Of a stretch of 64,000 bases of DNA, positions 36,363 to 48,244 are shown piece after piece. Under the pieces are notes generated by a model, which ran no database searches, was not told the origin of the DNA, and saw nothing but the letters and a program-made list of their open reading frames with translations. The translations under genes and the position numbers were made by a program. The DNA comes from Kudoa neothunni (lineage: Eukaryota > Cnidaria), in assembly GCA_964304625.1 (NCBI GenBank), contig OZ199839.1, positions 62,001-126,000 of the forward strand. The letters run 5' to 3'. Every line of letters starts with the position of its first letter. Positions within the stretch are counted from its first letter, which is position 1.

Positions 36363-39336
36363 TTATTGAACGTAATGTCAATAAAATAAAATTTAAAATT
36401 TCTTCTGCATAATCACGTTTCGATTGTATTTTAATTGTCTCAACATGCATCCAAAGTACGGAAAATCGGTAAATGATGCATTTTCCGTAACTTTTCTCCG
36501 GTCCCGAGAGGGTTATGGAAAATTGATTACCCACTGTATCAGATCCCTACTACGGTGTCCTATTTATATATTGTTATGTAAGAACCAATTCCAATGTGAA
36601 ATTGTAGGTCATCCTAGGTGCAAGCTGGATGCTGAATTAAATTCGCCATTAACAGAAATATTTTGTATAAAGCGAAGTTTGAAATTTCGAGAATATAATA
36701 TTTTCTTACGAAAAATATTTTTATTACGTATGTTACATTTAATCCATTCGGGCTTTTCTCGTCGTTTACCACACACTAAAAATTGCACGATATCTTTAAA
36801 TGAAGAACAAATTCTTGAACAACAATATACTTGAAGTATGAAACATAACGCCACATTTATAATATTTATATGATGCAACAAGTAGATAGTTTCGCCATTT
36901 ATATATCATTCGATTTTTTCACCTAGAGCTTTTGGTTCTCAATATCTCGAAATTTTTGTTGCAATTATATTATTATATACTTCATTAATATATCTACATA
37001 TATATATTGAATTATAATATTATACGAATTTTTTTAATTTCCTGTGATAGAAAATCAAAATGGGCTAAATGATTAAGGATCTCTTCAGTTGACAAATAGA
37101 ACAAGCTCGTTGATTGCCACTCTATGTATTTTTCTATTTCACTAACGAGTTAAAAGCGACTGAATTATATCAAGGACACGAAATGTCGACGTTTATTTTT
37201 AGGAGAATCGACGTCTATAAATAAACATCGAACTCCCCGAAGCTTTTATGCAAAACAGAGATTATACACAGATCCGCGCAAACATCTCTATGGCGCAAAA
37301 AACACAAATTAACATTATATATAATATAATAGAACTATATTTTAATACAATTATAATATTATAGGGATTTTTCTATCGAAAGAACATATCTAATCTCCAA
37401 CAAATTTAAATTGCGATCGAAGACAACTATTATTTTAAAAAATATTACCGAAAAAATTGTTATTGCCAAAACCTTTTTTCATAAACAATGTAGATAAGTG
37501 CTTATCAACAAAAGTTTTAACATTAGAAAATGAATGTGCTGAAGCACAATATTTTTAGGAAAAATTTCTAGGTTTTGTGTGATTATCTATTATTTTAAAT
37601 GGTAATCCATCATACACATCAGCTGAAACAAGATAATCTTTATTTTTTTATCTATGTGATATCTAAATTACGGGGGGATCAAGAAGGATAAGCTTTAACG
37701 ATTCTACAATAATTCAAAATGTTCCTGTACATGGTTTTGTTTTTTAGGTAACTTTAACTTGCAGAATTTGTAAACAAATTCATTTTAAATAATTCTAAAT
37801 TAATTCAATCCTCAATAAAATGCTCCAAATCACATCTTTTTCTGCCCATTCTTATTAAGGTGCCCCTTTCGAAACCTTCCGAAAAAATAAACGTCGAACC
37901 ATCCTGATAAATTTAACCGAAAGTGATTAATATCTAAAATTTCATACAATAATTATATCGTAACAATGTGGTTGATTATGTGGAAAAGATAAGCTCCGGT
38001 TGGAGTTATTTCCTTTACAACAATGTTTACATTTAGAAATTAGTCTAACTAGTGTTTCCCATGCATTAATTTCGAGGGGTTAATAAAAAGGCGTTTACTC
38101 TTAAAAATTAGTCTTTCGTAAATTCGTCGCAATAATAAAATCTGGCGTACAAACATAATAATTCTTGACCAATAATGTTATAAATATACACAATTAATAT
38201 ATTTAGGTGCCCTAAGTCTATTAATTTGTATTAATTTAGCTTAGCTAATCATCGAATGTTTGTGAATCCAAAAGGTTGGACAACATTGTTATAAAATAAG
38301 GGGTGCGAGAATATGTCCAAAATCAATGTGAAACCAGTTTCAATAGGTGTTGTGTTTATCACGAACAAGCTCAATTTGCAATAATAATAATAATAATAAT
38401 ATTACAAGCGGTCCCCAACTATGACCCGATATTAATAAAATAAAGGTGATGCTTTAGTGAAACAGTCGTTAAATTTCTACTTAATTTTAATCCACAACAA
38501 TTGGTTTTCACTTTGCCATCGTTAATCCTCCTTAAATTATCCTCTAGTTTATGTTGGACATCCTATTAACGATGATAATAACTGACGATCAGAATACATT
38601 GATAAGAACTCTAAAAACGATTGGAGTGTTCCGTTAAACAGAAAAATGCCATATTTTGAAAAAGATATGGATTAGCGGAGTGAGAAAGAAATTTACGCAG
38701 TTGACCCCTAACCTAACATTTACAGTTTGAACAGCTCTATTTTTGAATTACTTTTCTCATGAAATAGAATATAAATTGTTGGAGATTAAAAATAAATGCA
38801 TCCTAATCAATTCAACATTTAAGTGTCGGTTTTATTACAATCTTTTTTCTTAAAGATTTTTTAAGAAAAAATTATTATACATAATTATAACTGAACAAAT
38901 ATTTTTAATTATAATTATGGAATATCATTTTTAGACAAATATACATATACAAGGTTGGTTGTGACACGCCCCCCCCCCCCCAAAAATGTATAATTATTTA
39001 TAAAAATTTCTCATAGTAGATCAAACAATCTATTTTTAATTTAAATATTTTAAAAAGATTTCGGTAATTTTGTGAATTAATTTAAATAATAATCCAAATA
39101 AAAAATAATGTCAAATTTTTAAACGAGTTATTATTTTTAAAATTAACGTAAAACTAGCGTTTATCCTTGTATTTTGATACAGGAATAAAATATGCGATTA
39201 AAAAAACATTGGTCTATCTAACTGAGACCAACTGTATTGTATAGAAAACCAATTGAAATGCACAAATTTAAACAACCAATTTCAAATTTTGAAAAATACA
39301 CCAATCCTAAGTATAATTGTTCACAATAGATTTAAT
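36363..39336. other. Intergenic, no gene supported
   Basis: AT-rich. Plus-strand frame 36424-36834 (136 codons) is the longest open frame, but it overlaps the Tigger-like end and has no domain I recognise. A hairpin-prone motif occurs near 37186-37232 (tcgacgtttattttta / tataaataaacatcga). (TAA)n lies near 38382-38400 and a poly-C run of 13-14 near 38969. Confidence 0.4.
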
Positions 39337-39997
39337 GACAGTAGAGCCGAACAGATCGATTGATCCTGATGTGCAATTGAGAATCAACAACCGGATAAAT
39401 CCCCCAAAGTTGATGATTAGAATAATCGCCCACCGTTTTAAAAACACCACGAATGATAACGACAAAATAAATCTCCAACATTACTTTAGAATGTAGGTTA
39501 GCTACTGTGGATTGGTGTGAGAATGATGTGAATTAGGTGTATTAACAGTGACGCCTTAATGGTGGGTGATTGATTGTGAATGGATGGTGGATTCCAAAAG
39601 AAAGCTAACAACTTCTTTTGGCACAATTAGAAATCAACAACCAATCACAAACCAATCAGCGCCACTTAACTTGTTCTAATTTCTCAATGTAAAAACAATA
39701 GTAATGTTTATGAAGCCAGCTATAGATACCTAAATAAGAATTAAAACGAGTTCGAGCGATTACAATCGCCCACTTAAATTTAATACGTCCTGGTGGATAC
39801 TGACGATTTGAGATTTTGCCATTTGGTTGAGTCGAAAATTTTAACATAAAAAAATGCAGAACAAATTCAACTGTTTCGAAAATAATTCGATCAGCGCCAG
39901 TGTGGTTGTTACAGATCAAGTGAGTTGTGTGAAATATAGCTGCGAGTTCCAATGTGCTAATATTACACTGTGTTAGATGGAAATTAACAACGAGCAA
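39337..39997 (-). CDS. Possible small divergent gene upstream of USP7
   Basis: This stretch is less AT-rich than its surroundings and open on the minus strand over about 340 bases (39656-39997). It includes QPNGKISNRQYPPGR and ARTRFNSYL; a 54-nt GT-AG intron (about 39677-39730) would extend it to EQVKWR and a stop. A second open stretch at 39337-39495 reads on the minus strand as KTVGDYSNHQLWGIYP and on the plus strand as MTVEPNRSIDPDVQL. No family is recognised. The coding signal may instead be a 5' leader of USP7. The upper end overlaps USP7 exon 1, so the true start must lie lower. Confidence 0.25.
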
Positions 39998-42900
39998 CGT
40001 GCCATTTCACCATCGTCTATTTCTGATAACACTGGATCCGCCACAGTGACATATATGTGTCCAAATGTGGAGCATTTAAGATCTCGACAAATGAGATCAG
40101 ATGCTGTAAAAACCAGATCGATGTTATGGCGTATAATGGTCACTACAAAAGTGAGTCGTAAATCACTTTTCAAGGATAGCGATAGCACTTTTAATGACAA
40201 TACGTTTCCATCTGATGATTCCACGAGACATTTGAGTATATATGTACAATGTGATCCCTCGAAAGAATCGAAATTTTGGCATTGTTATGCCAAATGTAAG
40301 GTGACACTGATTAGCAAAAATCCCGCAAAGACAATATCAAAAGGTTTTTTCGAATTACCACTCGCACTCGCACATGCACTCGCACACGCATCAATTTTGG
40401 AAGCGATTATAGGTGCAATAAATAAAATTCCTTTTGCTTAATTTACTGATTCCTCACAACGAAAATACTTTTTACTCAATATTCTAATTTGTCAAATCGA
40501 AAGCAGCTAATAATATAGCAGAATAATTCGATATATGGTCGTCGAAAAAACAGTAATTTCATGGGAGATAAAGGTCAACATTAAAAGGTTACATTTTCCT
40601 GTGCGCGCGTTTTTTAAATTAATAAAGATGTCTGTTGACTTGATTAAGTCCCATATTCAATTTTAATTTTGGTCATAGTCTATCACTTAGAGTTTATGAG
40701 ATTTTATCGGTTTATTAGGAATAATTAATCATAGCAGGTTGTAAGGAAACCTAATGTCTATGTTAATTATAAGTGGGAGTTGAGGAGATTAAAAATGGAG
40801 AATGCTCAAGCGTATATGCATATATATTGTGAGAATGCGTGAGTGCAGATCGATGTGAAAGCATAAATTTAATTTGATTGTGCCAACAACCTAAGTGCAT
40901 GTGCTTGAGAGCAATAACTAACTGAAACTGTTTTTATTGTTGCTGTGTAGAATTTCGAAACAACTTCACCAAAAAAGATAACGATTTCGGGTATTCTGAG
41001 TTTATATCGTTTTCCTGTCTGATGGATGCGTCTAACGAATTTTTTGAGCCAATCGAGAATGAAGACGGAAACTACATAACCATTGTGGCCAACATTGTCA
41101 CCGAGTACCCCTACGGTGTGGATTGGGATTCAAGAGGCAACACTGACCATGTTGGTCTGTTGAATTTGGGTGCAACATGTTATATGAATTCGTTGCTGCA
41201 AACATTCTACTTCACCAATCAACTTCGATTGGCAACCTACAACACTCCCACCTATATGGATGATGGCAATAACAGCATAATGTACGCATTACAGTACATT
41301 TTCTATCAATTGCAGTTCAGTCAATTGGCGGTTGATACAACCCGACTCACACAAGCGTTCGGTTGGACTCAAGCTGATAGTTTTCAGCAACATGATGTTC
41401 AAGAGTTTTGTCGTATTCTGTTGGAAAGCATGGAAAATTCGATGAAAGGCACGGCAGCTGAGAACATAATCGCCAAACTGTTGGAAGGAAAACAAATGTC
41501 CTACATCAAATGTGTCAATGTGGACTATCAATCTGAACGAATTGAATCGGTGTACGACATTCAGTTAAAAGTGAAAGGACTACGAAATGTGTACGAATCA
41601 TTCGACGATTATGTTCAAATAGAGAAACTGGATGGAGAGAATAAATATGCTGCCGAAGGTTACGGCTATCAAGATGCCAACAAAGGAGTGATATTCACAC
41701 ATTTCCCTCCAGTGCTGCACTTGCATTTGATGCGATTCACTTTTGATATGGAGTTGTTGGATTTTATCAAGATTAAGGATCGTTATGAGTTCCCTGATGA
41801 GCTGAATTTGGATCGTTATCTACACAAAGATCATGTCAATCAAGACGACCCTGCCACCTATACACTTGGGGCCGTGTTGGTGCACATCGGTGGCATCAAC
41901 AGCGGTCACTACGTGGTGTATATTAATCCCGACTGCTCTGGTCAATGGCTTAAGTTTGATGACGATCTTGTGGTCAAGGTGAACAAAAATGAGGCTGTTG
42001 AGGACAATTTTGGAGGCTGTGGGTTGAATGTGTTCAAACCTGGCACCACCGCTTACATGCTTGTGTATGTGAGAAACAGCGCCAAGGATCACGTCTTCAA
42101 GAGTATTGACTGCGACGATATTCCAGCCGATCTTGTTGGTCGTATCACACGAGACATTTCTCAGGAACGGTTTGCTCTCTACAAATACGAACACCGAAAA
42201 GATGTAATAACACTTAAGCTGTATTTGGAGGAGTGTTTTTATGTGTGCCAATCGGTGGGATTGATTGATAGCGGCCAGCAACATGGTTATTTGTTTGAGT
42301 TTTTCCCCACCTACACCATAGGACAAGCACTTTGTTACGTTTGCGCCCAATTAAAGATCCATTATGATAGTTGCAAAGTGTGGTTGTTCTCTGAGGAGGC
42401 AGCCAATAGCGCTCCCGGCCTACCCAGATTGCTGTCCCCCGAGAGCTACTCAGTCTTGCTCAAAGATATGACCGGCTACTCCAAACAAATATCCATATTC
42501 TTGGATACATCCATGGCGAGTGTTGAAAACATGCTAATAAATCCCCAGCATTACTTTCCTCCAACACCAATTTTGTCTTCATCCGAATGTTGTCTAATAA
42601 GTGACAACGGTCAACCTACCACTCTTTCAAATCCTGACGCCAATGAAAATGATCTGGCTTTGATATTTATCAAATACTTCGATGTGCTATCCACCCAGCT
42701 TTCCTATGTGACTCACATGTATGTGAATCCTAATCTAACATGGAACCACTATATCGAATCGATTTTGCGTAAATGTGGCATTGAGTTGCATGTTGCCAAC
42801 AATAACAACCAGAACCGTGACGTCGATAACAACTCCCATGATACTCGTGATGTTGATAATGGAGTGTGGGCCACCTACAACAATAACGCTGCCAACAACA

Positions 42901-45900
42901 ACGATCGTAACACCCCGGTGTCACTCTACATTGAAGATGTCGATGATATCCCCATTTTGATTATGGATTGTGACAGCGTTATCAACAATTATGTGATCAA
43001 GGATCAATCTTGTATACTGTGTGTACAACACAATGTTAGAAGCACAACAACAATGCCAACGCCGACGATGCTCGATGTTACAGATTTTCCTCAATTCATA
43101 CACAAATCCAACAATAATTTCGATGTAAAATTCGTCGATAAAAAATTCCCTTGGGCTGTTGGGCGTAGTTTTACAGTGAGTTGTTCACCCAACTCCAACT
43201 ACTCTGATCTTATGACTATGCTCACCTCACATGTGGTACATCCTGAAGAACAAATTCAGTTGTATTACTGTCCCTCCAGCGGCACCGGTGACCATCACTT
43301 TCAACAAACCCCCAACACTCATCTCCTCACTCCTAACAACCCACTCACCGTTTTTGATATTGCCAAACAGTGTAGATCTTTTGCAATGTCACCCGAAAAA
43401 CGGTCTGAACGCATGTGTACTATTTTCTACGAATGCCTCGATATACACGTTGGCCAACTTGTGGACAATGTGCGTTTAAATCTTAAATTCATTCCTGATA
43501 TTCGCTCTTTCGAGGGCAACGGTGACGACCTTGTCATCGAAAGACCACCACTATCCGATAAATTCACCTCGTCGTTCTATCTGCCACTGTTGTTGCCAAG
43601 GTGCTCTACCACTAAGCAGTTGGTTGAATGCGCCAATCAATATCTACACTCTATCAATTACCCCCTAACCAACAGTGTACGCATTTTCGAAGTGGTCTCC
43701 TCAAAAATTGTCTGTATACTGACGGATGATATTGCTGTCTCGAGAATTCTTCCTTCGATTGAAAAAACCTTGGTTGTCGAAGAGATCCCCTCCAACCAAC
43801 TGCAAATGTCATTCAAACCCAACTCTACTGATCGTTTGGTTAATTGTTGTTTCTGCCACAATAAGGCAATATTTATAATATTTGAGGGACTTTTTTAAAC
43901 ACTTTTTTAGAATTTTAAAAACTTTGTCGGTATTCCATTCCTCATCAGGATATCAAAGGTAAGTTGGTCATTGTTACAATGCGCGATAATTATCGGTTTT
44001 GTTTCTTCGCTATCACAACAAAAAATGGATGTTTTTATTGTGATAACTTAATTTTGATAAATAAATTATTATGATTATTGTTTCACCTTATTCATAATTA
44101 AAAGATGAAAATATTGTAAAAAAGATAATCTTAATTGATTATTTCTCTAATTTCTTTAATTTTAAAATTCTGATTAAAATAATGATATTTTTCATTTAAA
44201 GTGATTATTCTTCGACTTAATGTTTGTTAATTATTTAATATTTAATTAAGGAAACAGAATATTCATAAATAATTATTTTTTACTTTATTAAAAATTAATA
44301 ATCATTAATTAAGATTCAGAATATACTTAAGGGATTATTTTTCGACTTAATAATTATTAATCATTCAATTAAATATCAGGATAAAATTAAAAGATTACTT
44401 TTCATCTCATTAAAAATTAAGGATCTTTAATCAAAGGATTATAATAAATATAAATGATTATTTTTCTCGGTGATTATAAACATACTCTTTGTTTTGAAAA
44501 ATTAAGAAAATATTCGATGGTTATTTTCCAGCATGCTTACCCACTTTACCGAATGTCACAAATATCACGTGTTGTGTGATTATTAATTAATCTCGCATTT
44601 ACAGTTTTTCCTGTATGTATCAGGGGTGGCCAGGCTTACCCAAATCGGGAGCCAACTTTGAGGTTGCCAACATTTTCGAGAGACACAGGGCATTAAAATC
44701 ATTTATATACCCTCTTCCTTATTTAAAATTTACATTTTTGATAGTTATTAAGATAAAATGTTGTAGAGTTTTAAATTCAGGTTTTTAATTATTTCTTACT
44801 CAGTTAACCGCTGGACAACTCACATATAATTTTTACAGGTATAATTTATGGTGGTTTTTCCAAAAAAGTAAATTAATAATTAATGATCCAAGAAACTTCT
44901 TCTCTATGATTAAGGTCGTAAAAATGATAAAATATTTGTCATATTTAATCATGTATGGTGGTATGACAAAAAATAAAATATTTACGAATAAAGTAATTTC
45001 ACATGAATTTAACGCTTTCGACGAATTTTTTTAGAAATTATTTCAAATATTACAAGTTTTTTATGTTTCCATATTACCCAATGAGCTGGCGGTAATCTGG
45101 TTCGTATGCTGTTAACCCGGTACGGATAAGTTCCCTCAATTGTTCGTTTATGAGGGAGGGATCCCTCGATTTTACAAACTTCATTGTTGACCAAATAGAC
45201 TCACAACAATAAGTTTTTCCAAGCATAGAAACGAGTTTGAGGCCATTTTCTTTTAATTTTGAATATTTAATTTCTGAAACGTATTCAAAATTCTCTTGGT
45301 GAGTCGGAATTACGAATCATCTTTGAAGCTTTTTAATGCGTGTTTTATTCTTTCGTTATCTATCATTTTGGTAATGGATAAACACTAGTTGTAATTGTAT
45401 TTCTTAATGAAACTAGTAATAATTCTAGTTTGTATCAAATATTAAAACTATATGGTAGTTTTTAACTATGTTTTCTAGTCAAAATTATTATCTAGTTTAC
45501 GATTAAAGAGTTTATTTCTTCAGTTGATTAAGTAGTTTAAAAACTTACAGTTTTTCCGAGTTAACGTGCTGGCAGAATTAAAAAAAAATTCTCAAAGACC
45601 ACACCACGACGTCCAAAGAGCCACGGTTTGGCCACCCTTGGTATATATCCTTTATTGATCCTAAAAGTTATGCAAGAAGAGATATGAACTGAGTTTTCTA
45701 GGTGAATGTGTAAGTCGTCCGCGAAATAAGAGAAAGTGACTTGAAATGGAAATTTTCATAAGGCGCAAAAAATAAGGTTCAATTTTTATGTACTGTTGAA
45801 CAAAACCTATTAGTTATTAGTATGTGTTAGAATAATTAAGTTGCTAAGTAATTATTGTTCGGGCTGAATTATTCAATGTATGCTTTAGTTGTTTGAGCAT

Positions 45901-46849
45901 ATTTTTAAGAATTATACACAGCTCGATTAAGATGAGGAGGATTATGTTGAAACATTCTTTCTGTCTTACAAATATTAATATTTGTCGAAAGAAGGGAGAT
46001 GAAATGTGGATTAATAATGATTAAGCTTGAAATTTCATCGTTGAAAATTTCGAAAATTTTTAAACTTAAAACGCACACATGAAAAATTTCTGTTTTGTTT
46101 TATATTTGAAATAATACCGTGTGGATCTCTCCATATACTGTATTTCTTTCAACGTCTGTGTTAACGTATGTTTTTTAAAATTCTTAAATATAACATGGTA
46201 ATATTTGAGGTAGTTATTCTAGTTATCAAATTAAAATTTGAAATGTAGTATTTACTATTCGTAACACTAAAAGTAGAGTTCATTAAAGTGATGTTATGCG
46301 CACATATTGATTAAATCTATACAATTTTTTTGATAAGTTCAATCCATTTGCTTACCGAGACCCTCGAAAAATATTAGCACACCAATATCCTTACTATGAA
46401 TTAATTTTTAGGGTATGTGCTACAACGATATGGTTGATCAGATCAAATCCCGTCTCACATGCTACCCTAATGAATTTTTAAATAAGGTATTCAAACAATC
46501 GAAAATTATTTTTAGTTATTATTACTAAAATAGTGCTCTTTATTTGTTCTACGTCCCCAGCAGGTTCAGTGCTTCCCGCCACCTGACGGTATGTGTATCT
46601 ATATTTTGTCAATATTAACTAATCTTTCGTCGTAATTTTGTAGACTTGGAGGGAATAATGAAAGAATTCCCATTCGAACAAATGTTCCCTTACCAATCGG
46701 ATCAGAATTTGGATGATGCTGAGGATTATGACGTTTCGTGTATTTTCTCGTCCAGTGTTGTTATTGGTGTAAATATGAACACAACCGACACTACCCCAAC
46801 TTATAGCACCGCCACTCGAAACAGCGCGGCATTAAGAATTGGAAAATGA
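39977..46849 (+). CDS. USP7: Ubiquitin carboxyl-terminal hydrolase 7 (HAUSP)
   Basis: Nuclear deubiquitinase. Six exons: 39977-40343, 40951-43865, 43911-43958, 46412-46486, 46561-46588 and 46644-46849, in frame, 1212 aa (human 1102). An N-terminal TRAF/MATH domain spans two exons (LWRIMVTT, ESKFWHCYAKCKV, DNDFGYSEFISF). The catalytic domain has the Cys box NLGATCYMNSLLQT, QHDVQEFCR, and the His box GGINSGHYVVYINP followed by WLKFDDD. C-terminal Ubl-like repeats follow, including YVTHMYVN, the EEIPSNQ segment and FVGIPFLIRISKGMCYNDM. The Asn-rich loop around residues 710-760 is an insertion relative to human. Intron 43866-43910 appears to use GC-AG. The 2.45 kb intron 43959-46411 contains a hAT element. 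The final Ubl segment is divergent and the last 30 residues are weakly conserved. Confidence 0.94.
44621..45640 (-). mobile_element. hAT transposon remnant in USP7 intron
   Basis: The ends are inverted copies: CAGGGGTGGCCAGGCTTACC at 44621 and, inverted, CAAGGGTGGCCAAACCGTGG at 45640. Flanking 8-bp target copies are gtatgtat and gtatatat (7 of 8 identical). On the minus strand, 45074-45305 encodes the C-terminal hAT dimerisation segment (SMLGKTYCCESIWSTMKF, then LRELIRTGLTAYEPDYRQL). This resembles the GTF2IRD2/ZBED group of hAT transposases. The rest of the transposase is deleted, so the copy is non-autonomous. Confidence 0.8.
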
Positions 46850-47105
46850 TTCTTAATGCACGGTCATCTGCATAAATTTTGTGTGCATGTATGAATTTGC
46901 TGTTCTATTTTCTTATCTTTTTCCATCTTCATTTTGTTTCCTACCATCTAATGTTGTTTCTCACTTCCAATAATTCCGATTCAAGTGGTGGTTCTTCTTA
47001 TGTTGTGTAACTGTGTGCATATTTAGTAGACATTTTTAAATTTTTACGTGTTCTCATGTTCGTGCTGATTGGTTTGTTTTCCGATTAAAATTTCTTGTTT
47101 TTAAG

Positions 47106-47269
47106 CTAAAATTATTGTGGCATTGGCCGTTCTCAAATGGTTAGGTAATGTTAGTAATGCAGGCAGTGGAGAATTAGAATTAGTACTAGAAAACGTGTTT
47201 GAGGTTGATAATTTTGAAAACTTAGATCAGCTTTGGATTTACCCAAAAAGCAAGTCAATTTCCTTCTAA
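47106..47269 (+). CDS. Unassigned terminal-exon-like open frame
   Basis: After a good acceptor (tttttaag at 47098-47105) the plus strand is open for 54 codons to TAA at 47267-47269. It contains KIIVALAVLKWLGNVSNAG and then ENVFEVDNFENLDQLW. Composition is less AT-rich than the flanks. There is no Met start and no linked upstream exon between it and the USP7 stop at 46849. It may be the last exon of an alternative USP7 transcript, an exon of an unknown gene, or the C-terminal end of a transposase. Function is unknown. Confidence 0.3.
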
Positions 47270-47369
47270 TCAAAAAATTTAAACTTTAATATGGAATAAA
47301 ATAAGTTGTTTGTTGGAGAGGTAAAAATCTTTATGTAACTTATTAAATTTTCTCCTTGAATGTTCTAGG

Positions 47370-47745
47370 TAGCGCAACTTTTAAGATATAACCCCTCACC
47401 CTATCTTTCTGCTATAATGTGAGGGTGAACATCTTGTCTCAGGAAACTAACATTTGAAACTCAACACCTTAAAGAGCGTTGTCTTTGTGGAGCCTGTCGA
47501 TTTTTGATCGTCCAATACGTACGCCCCAACGATTCAAACGTCTAAACTGATTTTCTGGACTGGATCGTACTATAATTACAGCATCAAATATGGAATAAGG
47601 ATTCACTGTGCAAAAGTAGTAACCTGTCTAAGAAGAGGTTGAACTCACGACCTAGTAGTAGAAATGTATCCATCTTTTTCTGGATGGGTACCCGACTTGG
47701 AAAGCTAATGGCTGCTCATCTATCATTTATTTTTACTTGGAGAAA
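47370..47745 (-). mobile_element. Possible tRNA-Lys-like SINE
   Basis: On the minus strand the sequence starts near 47745 with ttagctttccaagtcgggta, like the tRNA-Lys D-arm region, followed by ggtcgtgagttcaacctc, like the T-arm and B box of tRNA-Lys. A tRNA-unrelated body runs to about 47370. The long spacing between boxes and the lack of pairing rule out a working tRNA gene. Confidence 0.4.
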
Positions 47746-48072
47746 TGTATTTGTCCCACACCTCCCACTAATATGAAGTTGATCAACGATTGAACACCTT
47801 TACTTTTGGGTTATTTTAAAACTGTTTAAATGTGTAGAACCTAAGTTATAATGAGAGATTGATTTTAAAAACTAATTTTTGATAAAATTGTTGACCTTCA
47901 ACCAAATTAAAAGCTTTGGATTAAGACTTCTCATTATATAACCTATAACGGTTTTCATATTTAAATCTATAAAAAATTTAAACTGCAAACAGAGAATAAT
48001 TATTAATGATAAATCCTAAAATATTTCTTATATAATCCTTTGGAAAGTTTGAAAATAATTCAAAATACAAAA

Positions 48073-48208
48073 GTGCCGAAAAGGGTACGATAAACGACCA
48101 ACGTGCATCTCTCTGATTTATCGCTGGGGCGTTTGCATCGAGGAAAAATACTATAATATATAAATAATACGACAAAATATTATGACTTACGATAAATCTT
48201 TGAGAATT

Positions 48209-48244
<36 letters not shown>

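Noticed and set aside
36424-36834. 136-codon plus-strand gene
   Set aside because: No domain, no splice partners, overlap with a Tigger-like end and a competing minus frame; could be chance or decayed transposon sequence.
41820-42350. Minus-strand 176-codon frame inside USP7 exon 2
   Set aside because: Shadow of the strongly conserved USP7 catalytic domain on the other strand.
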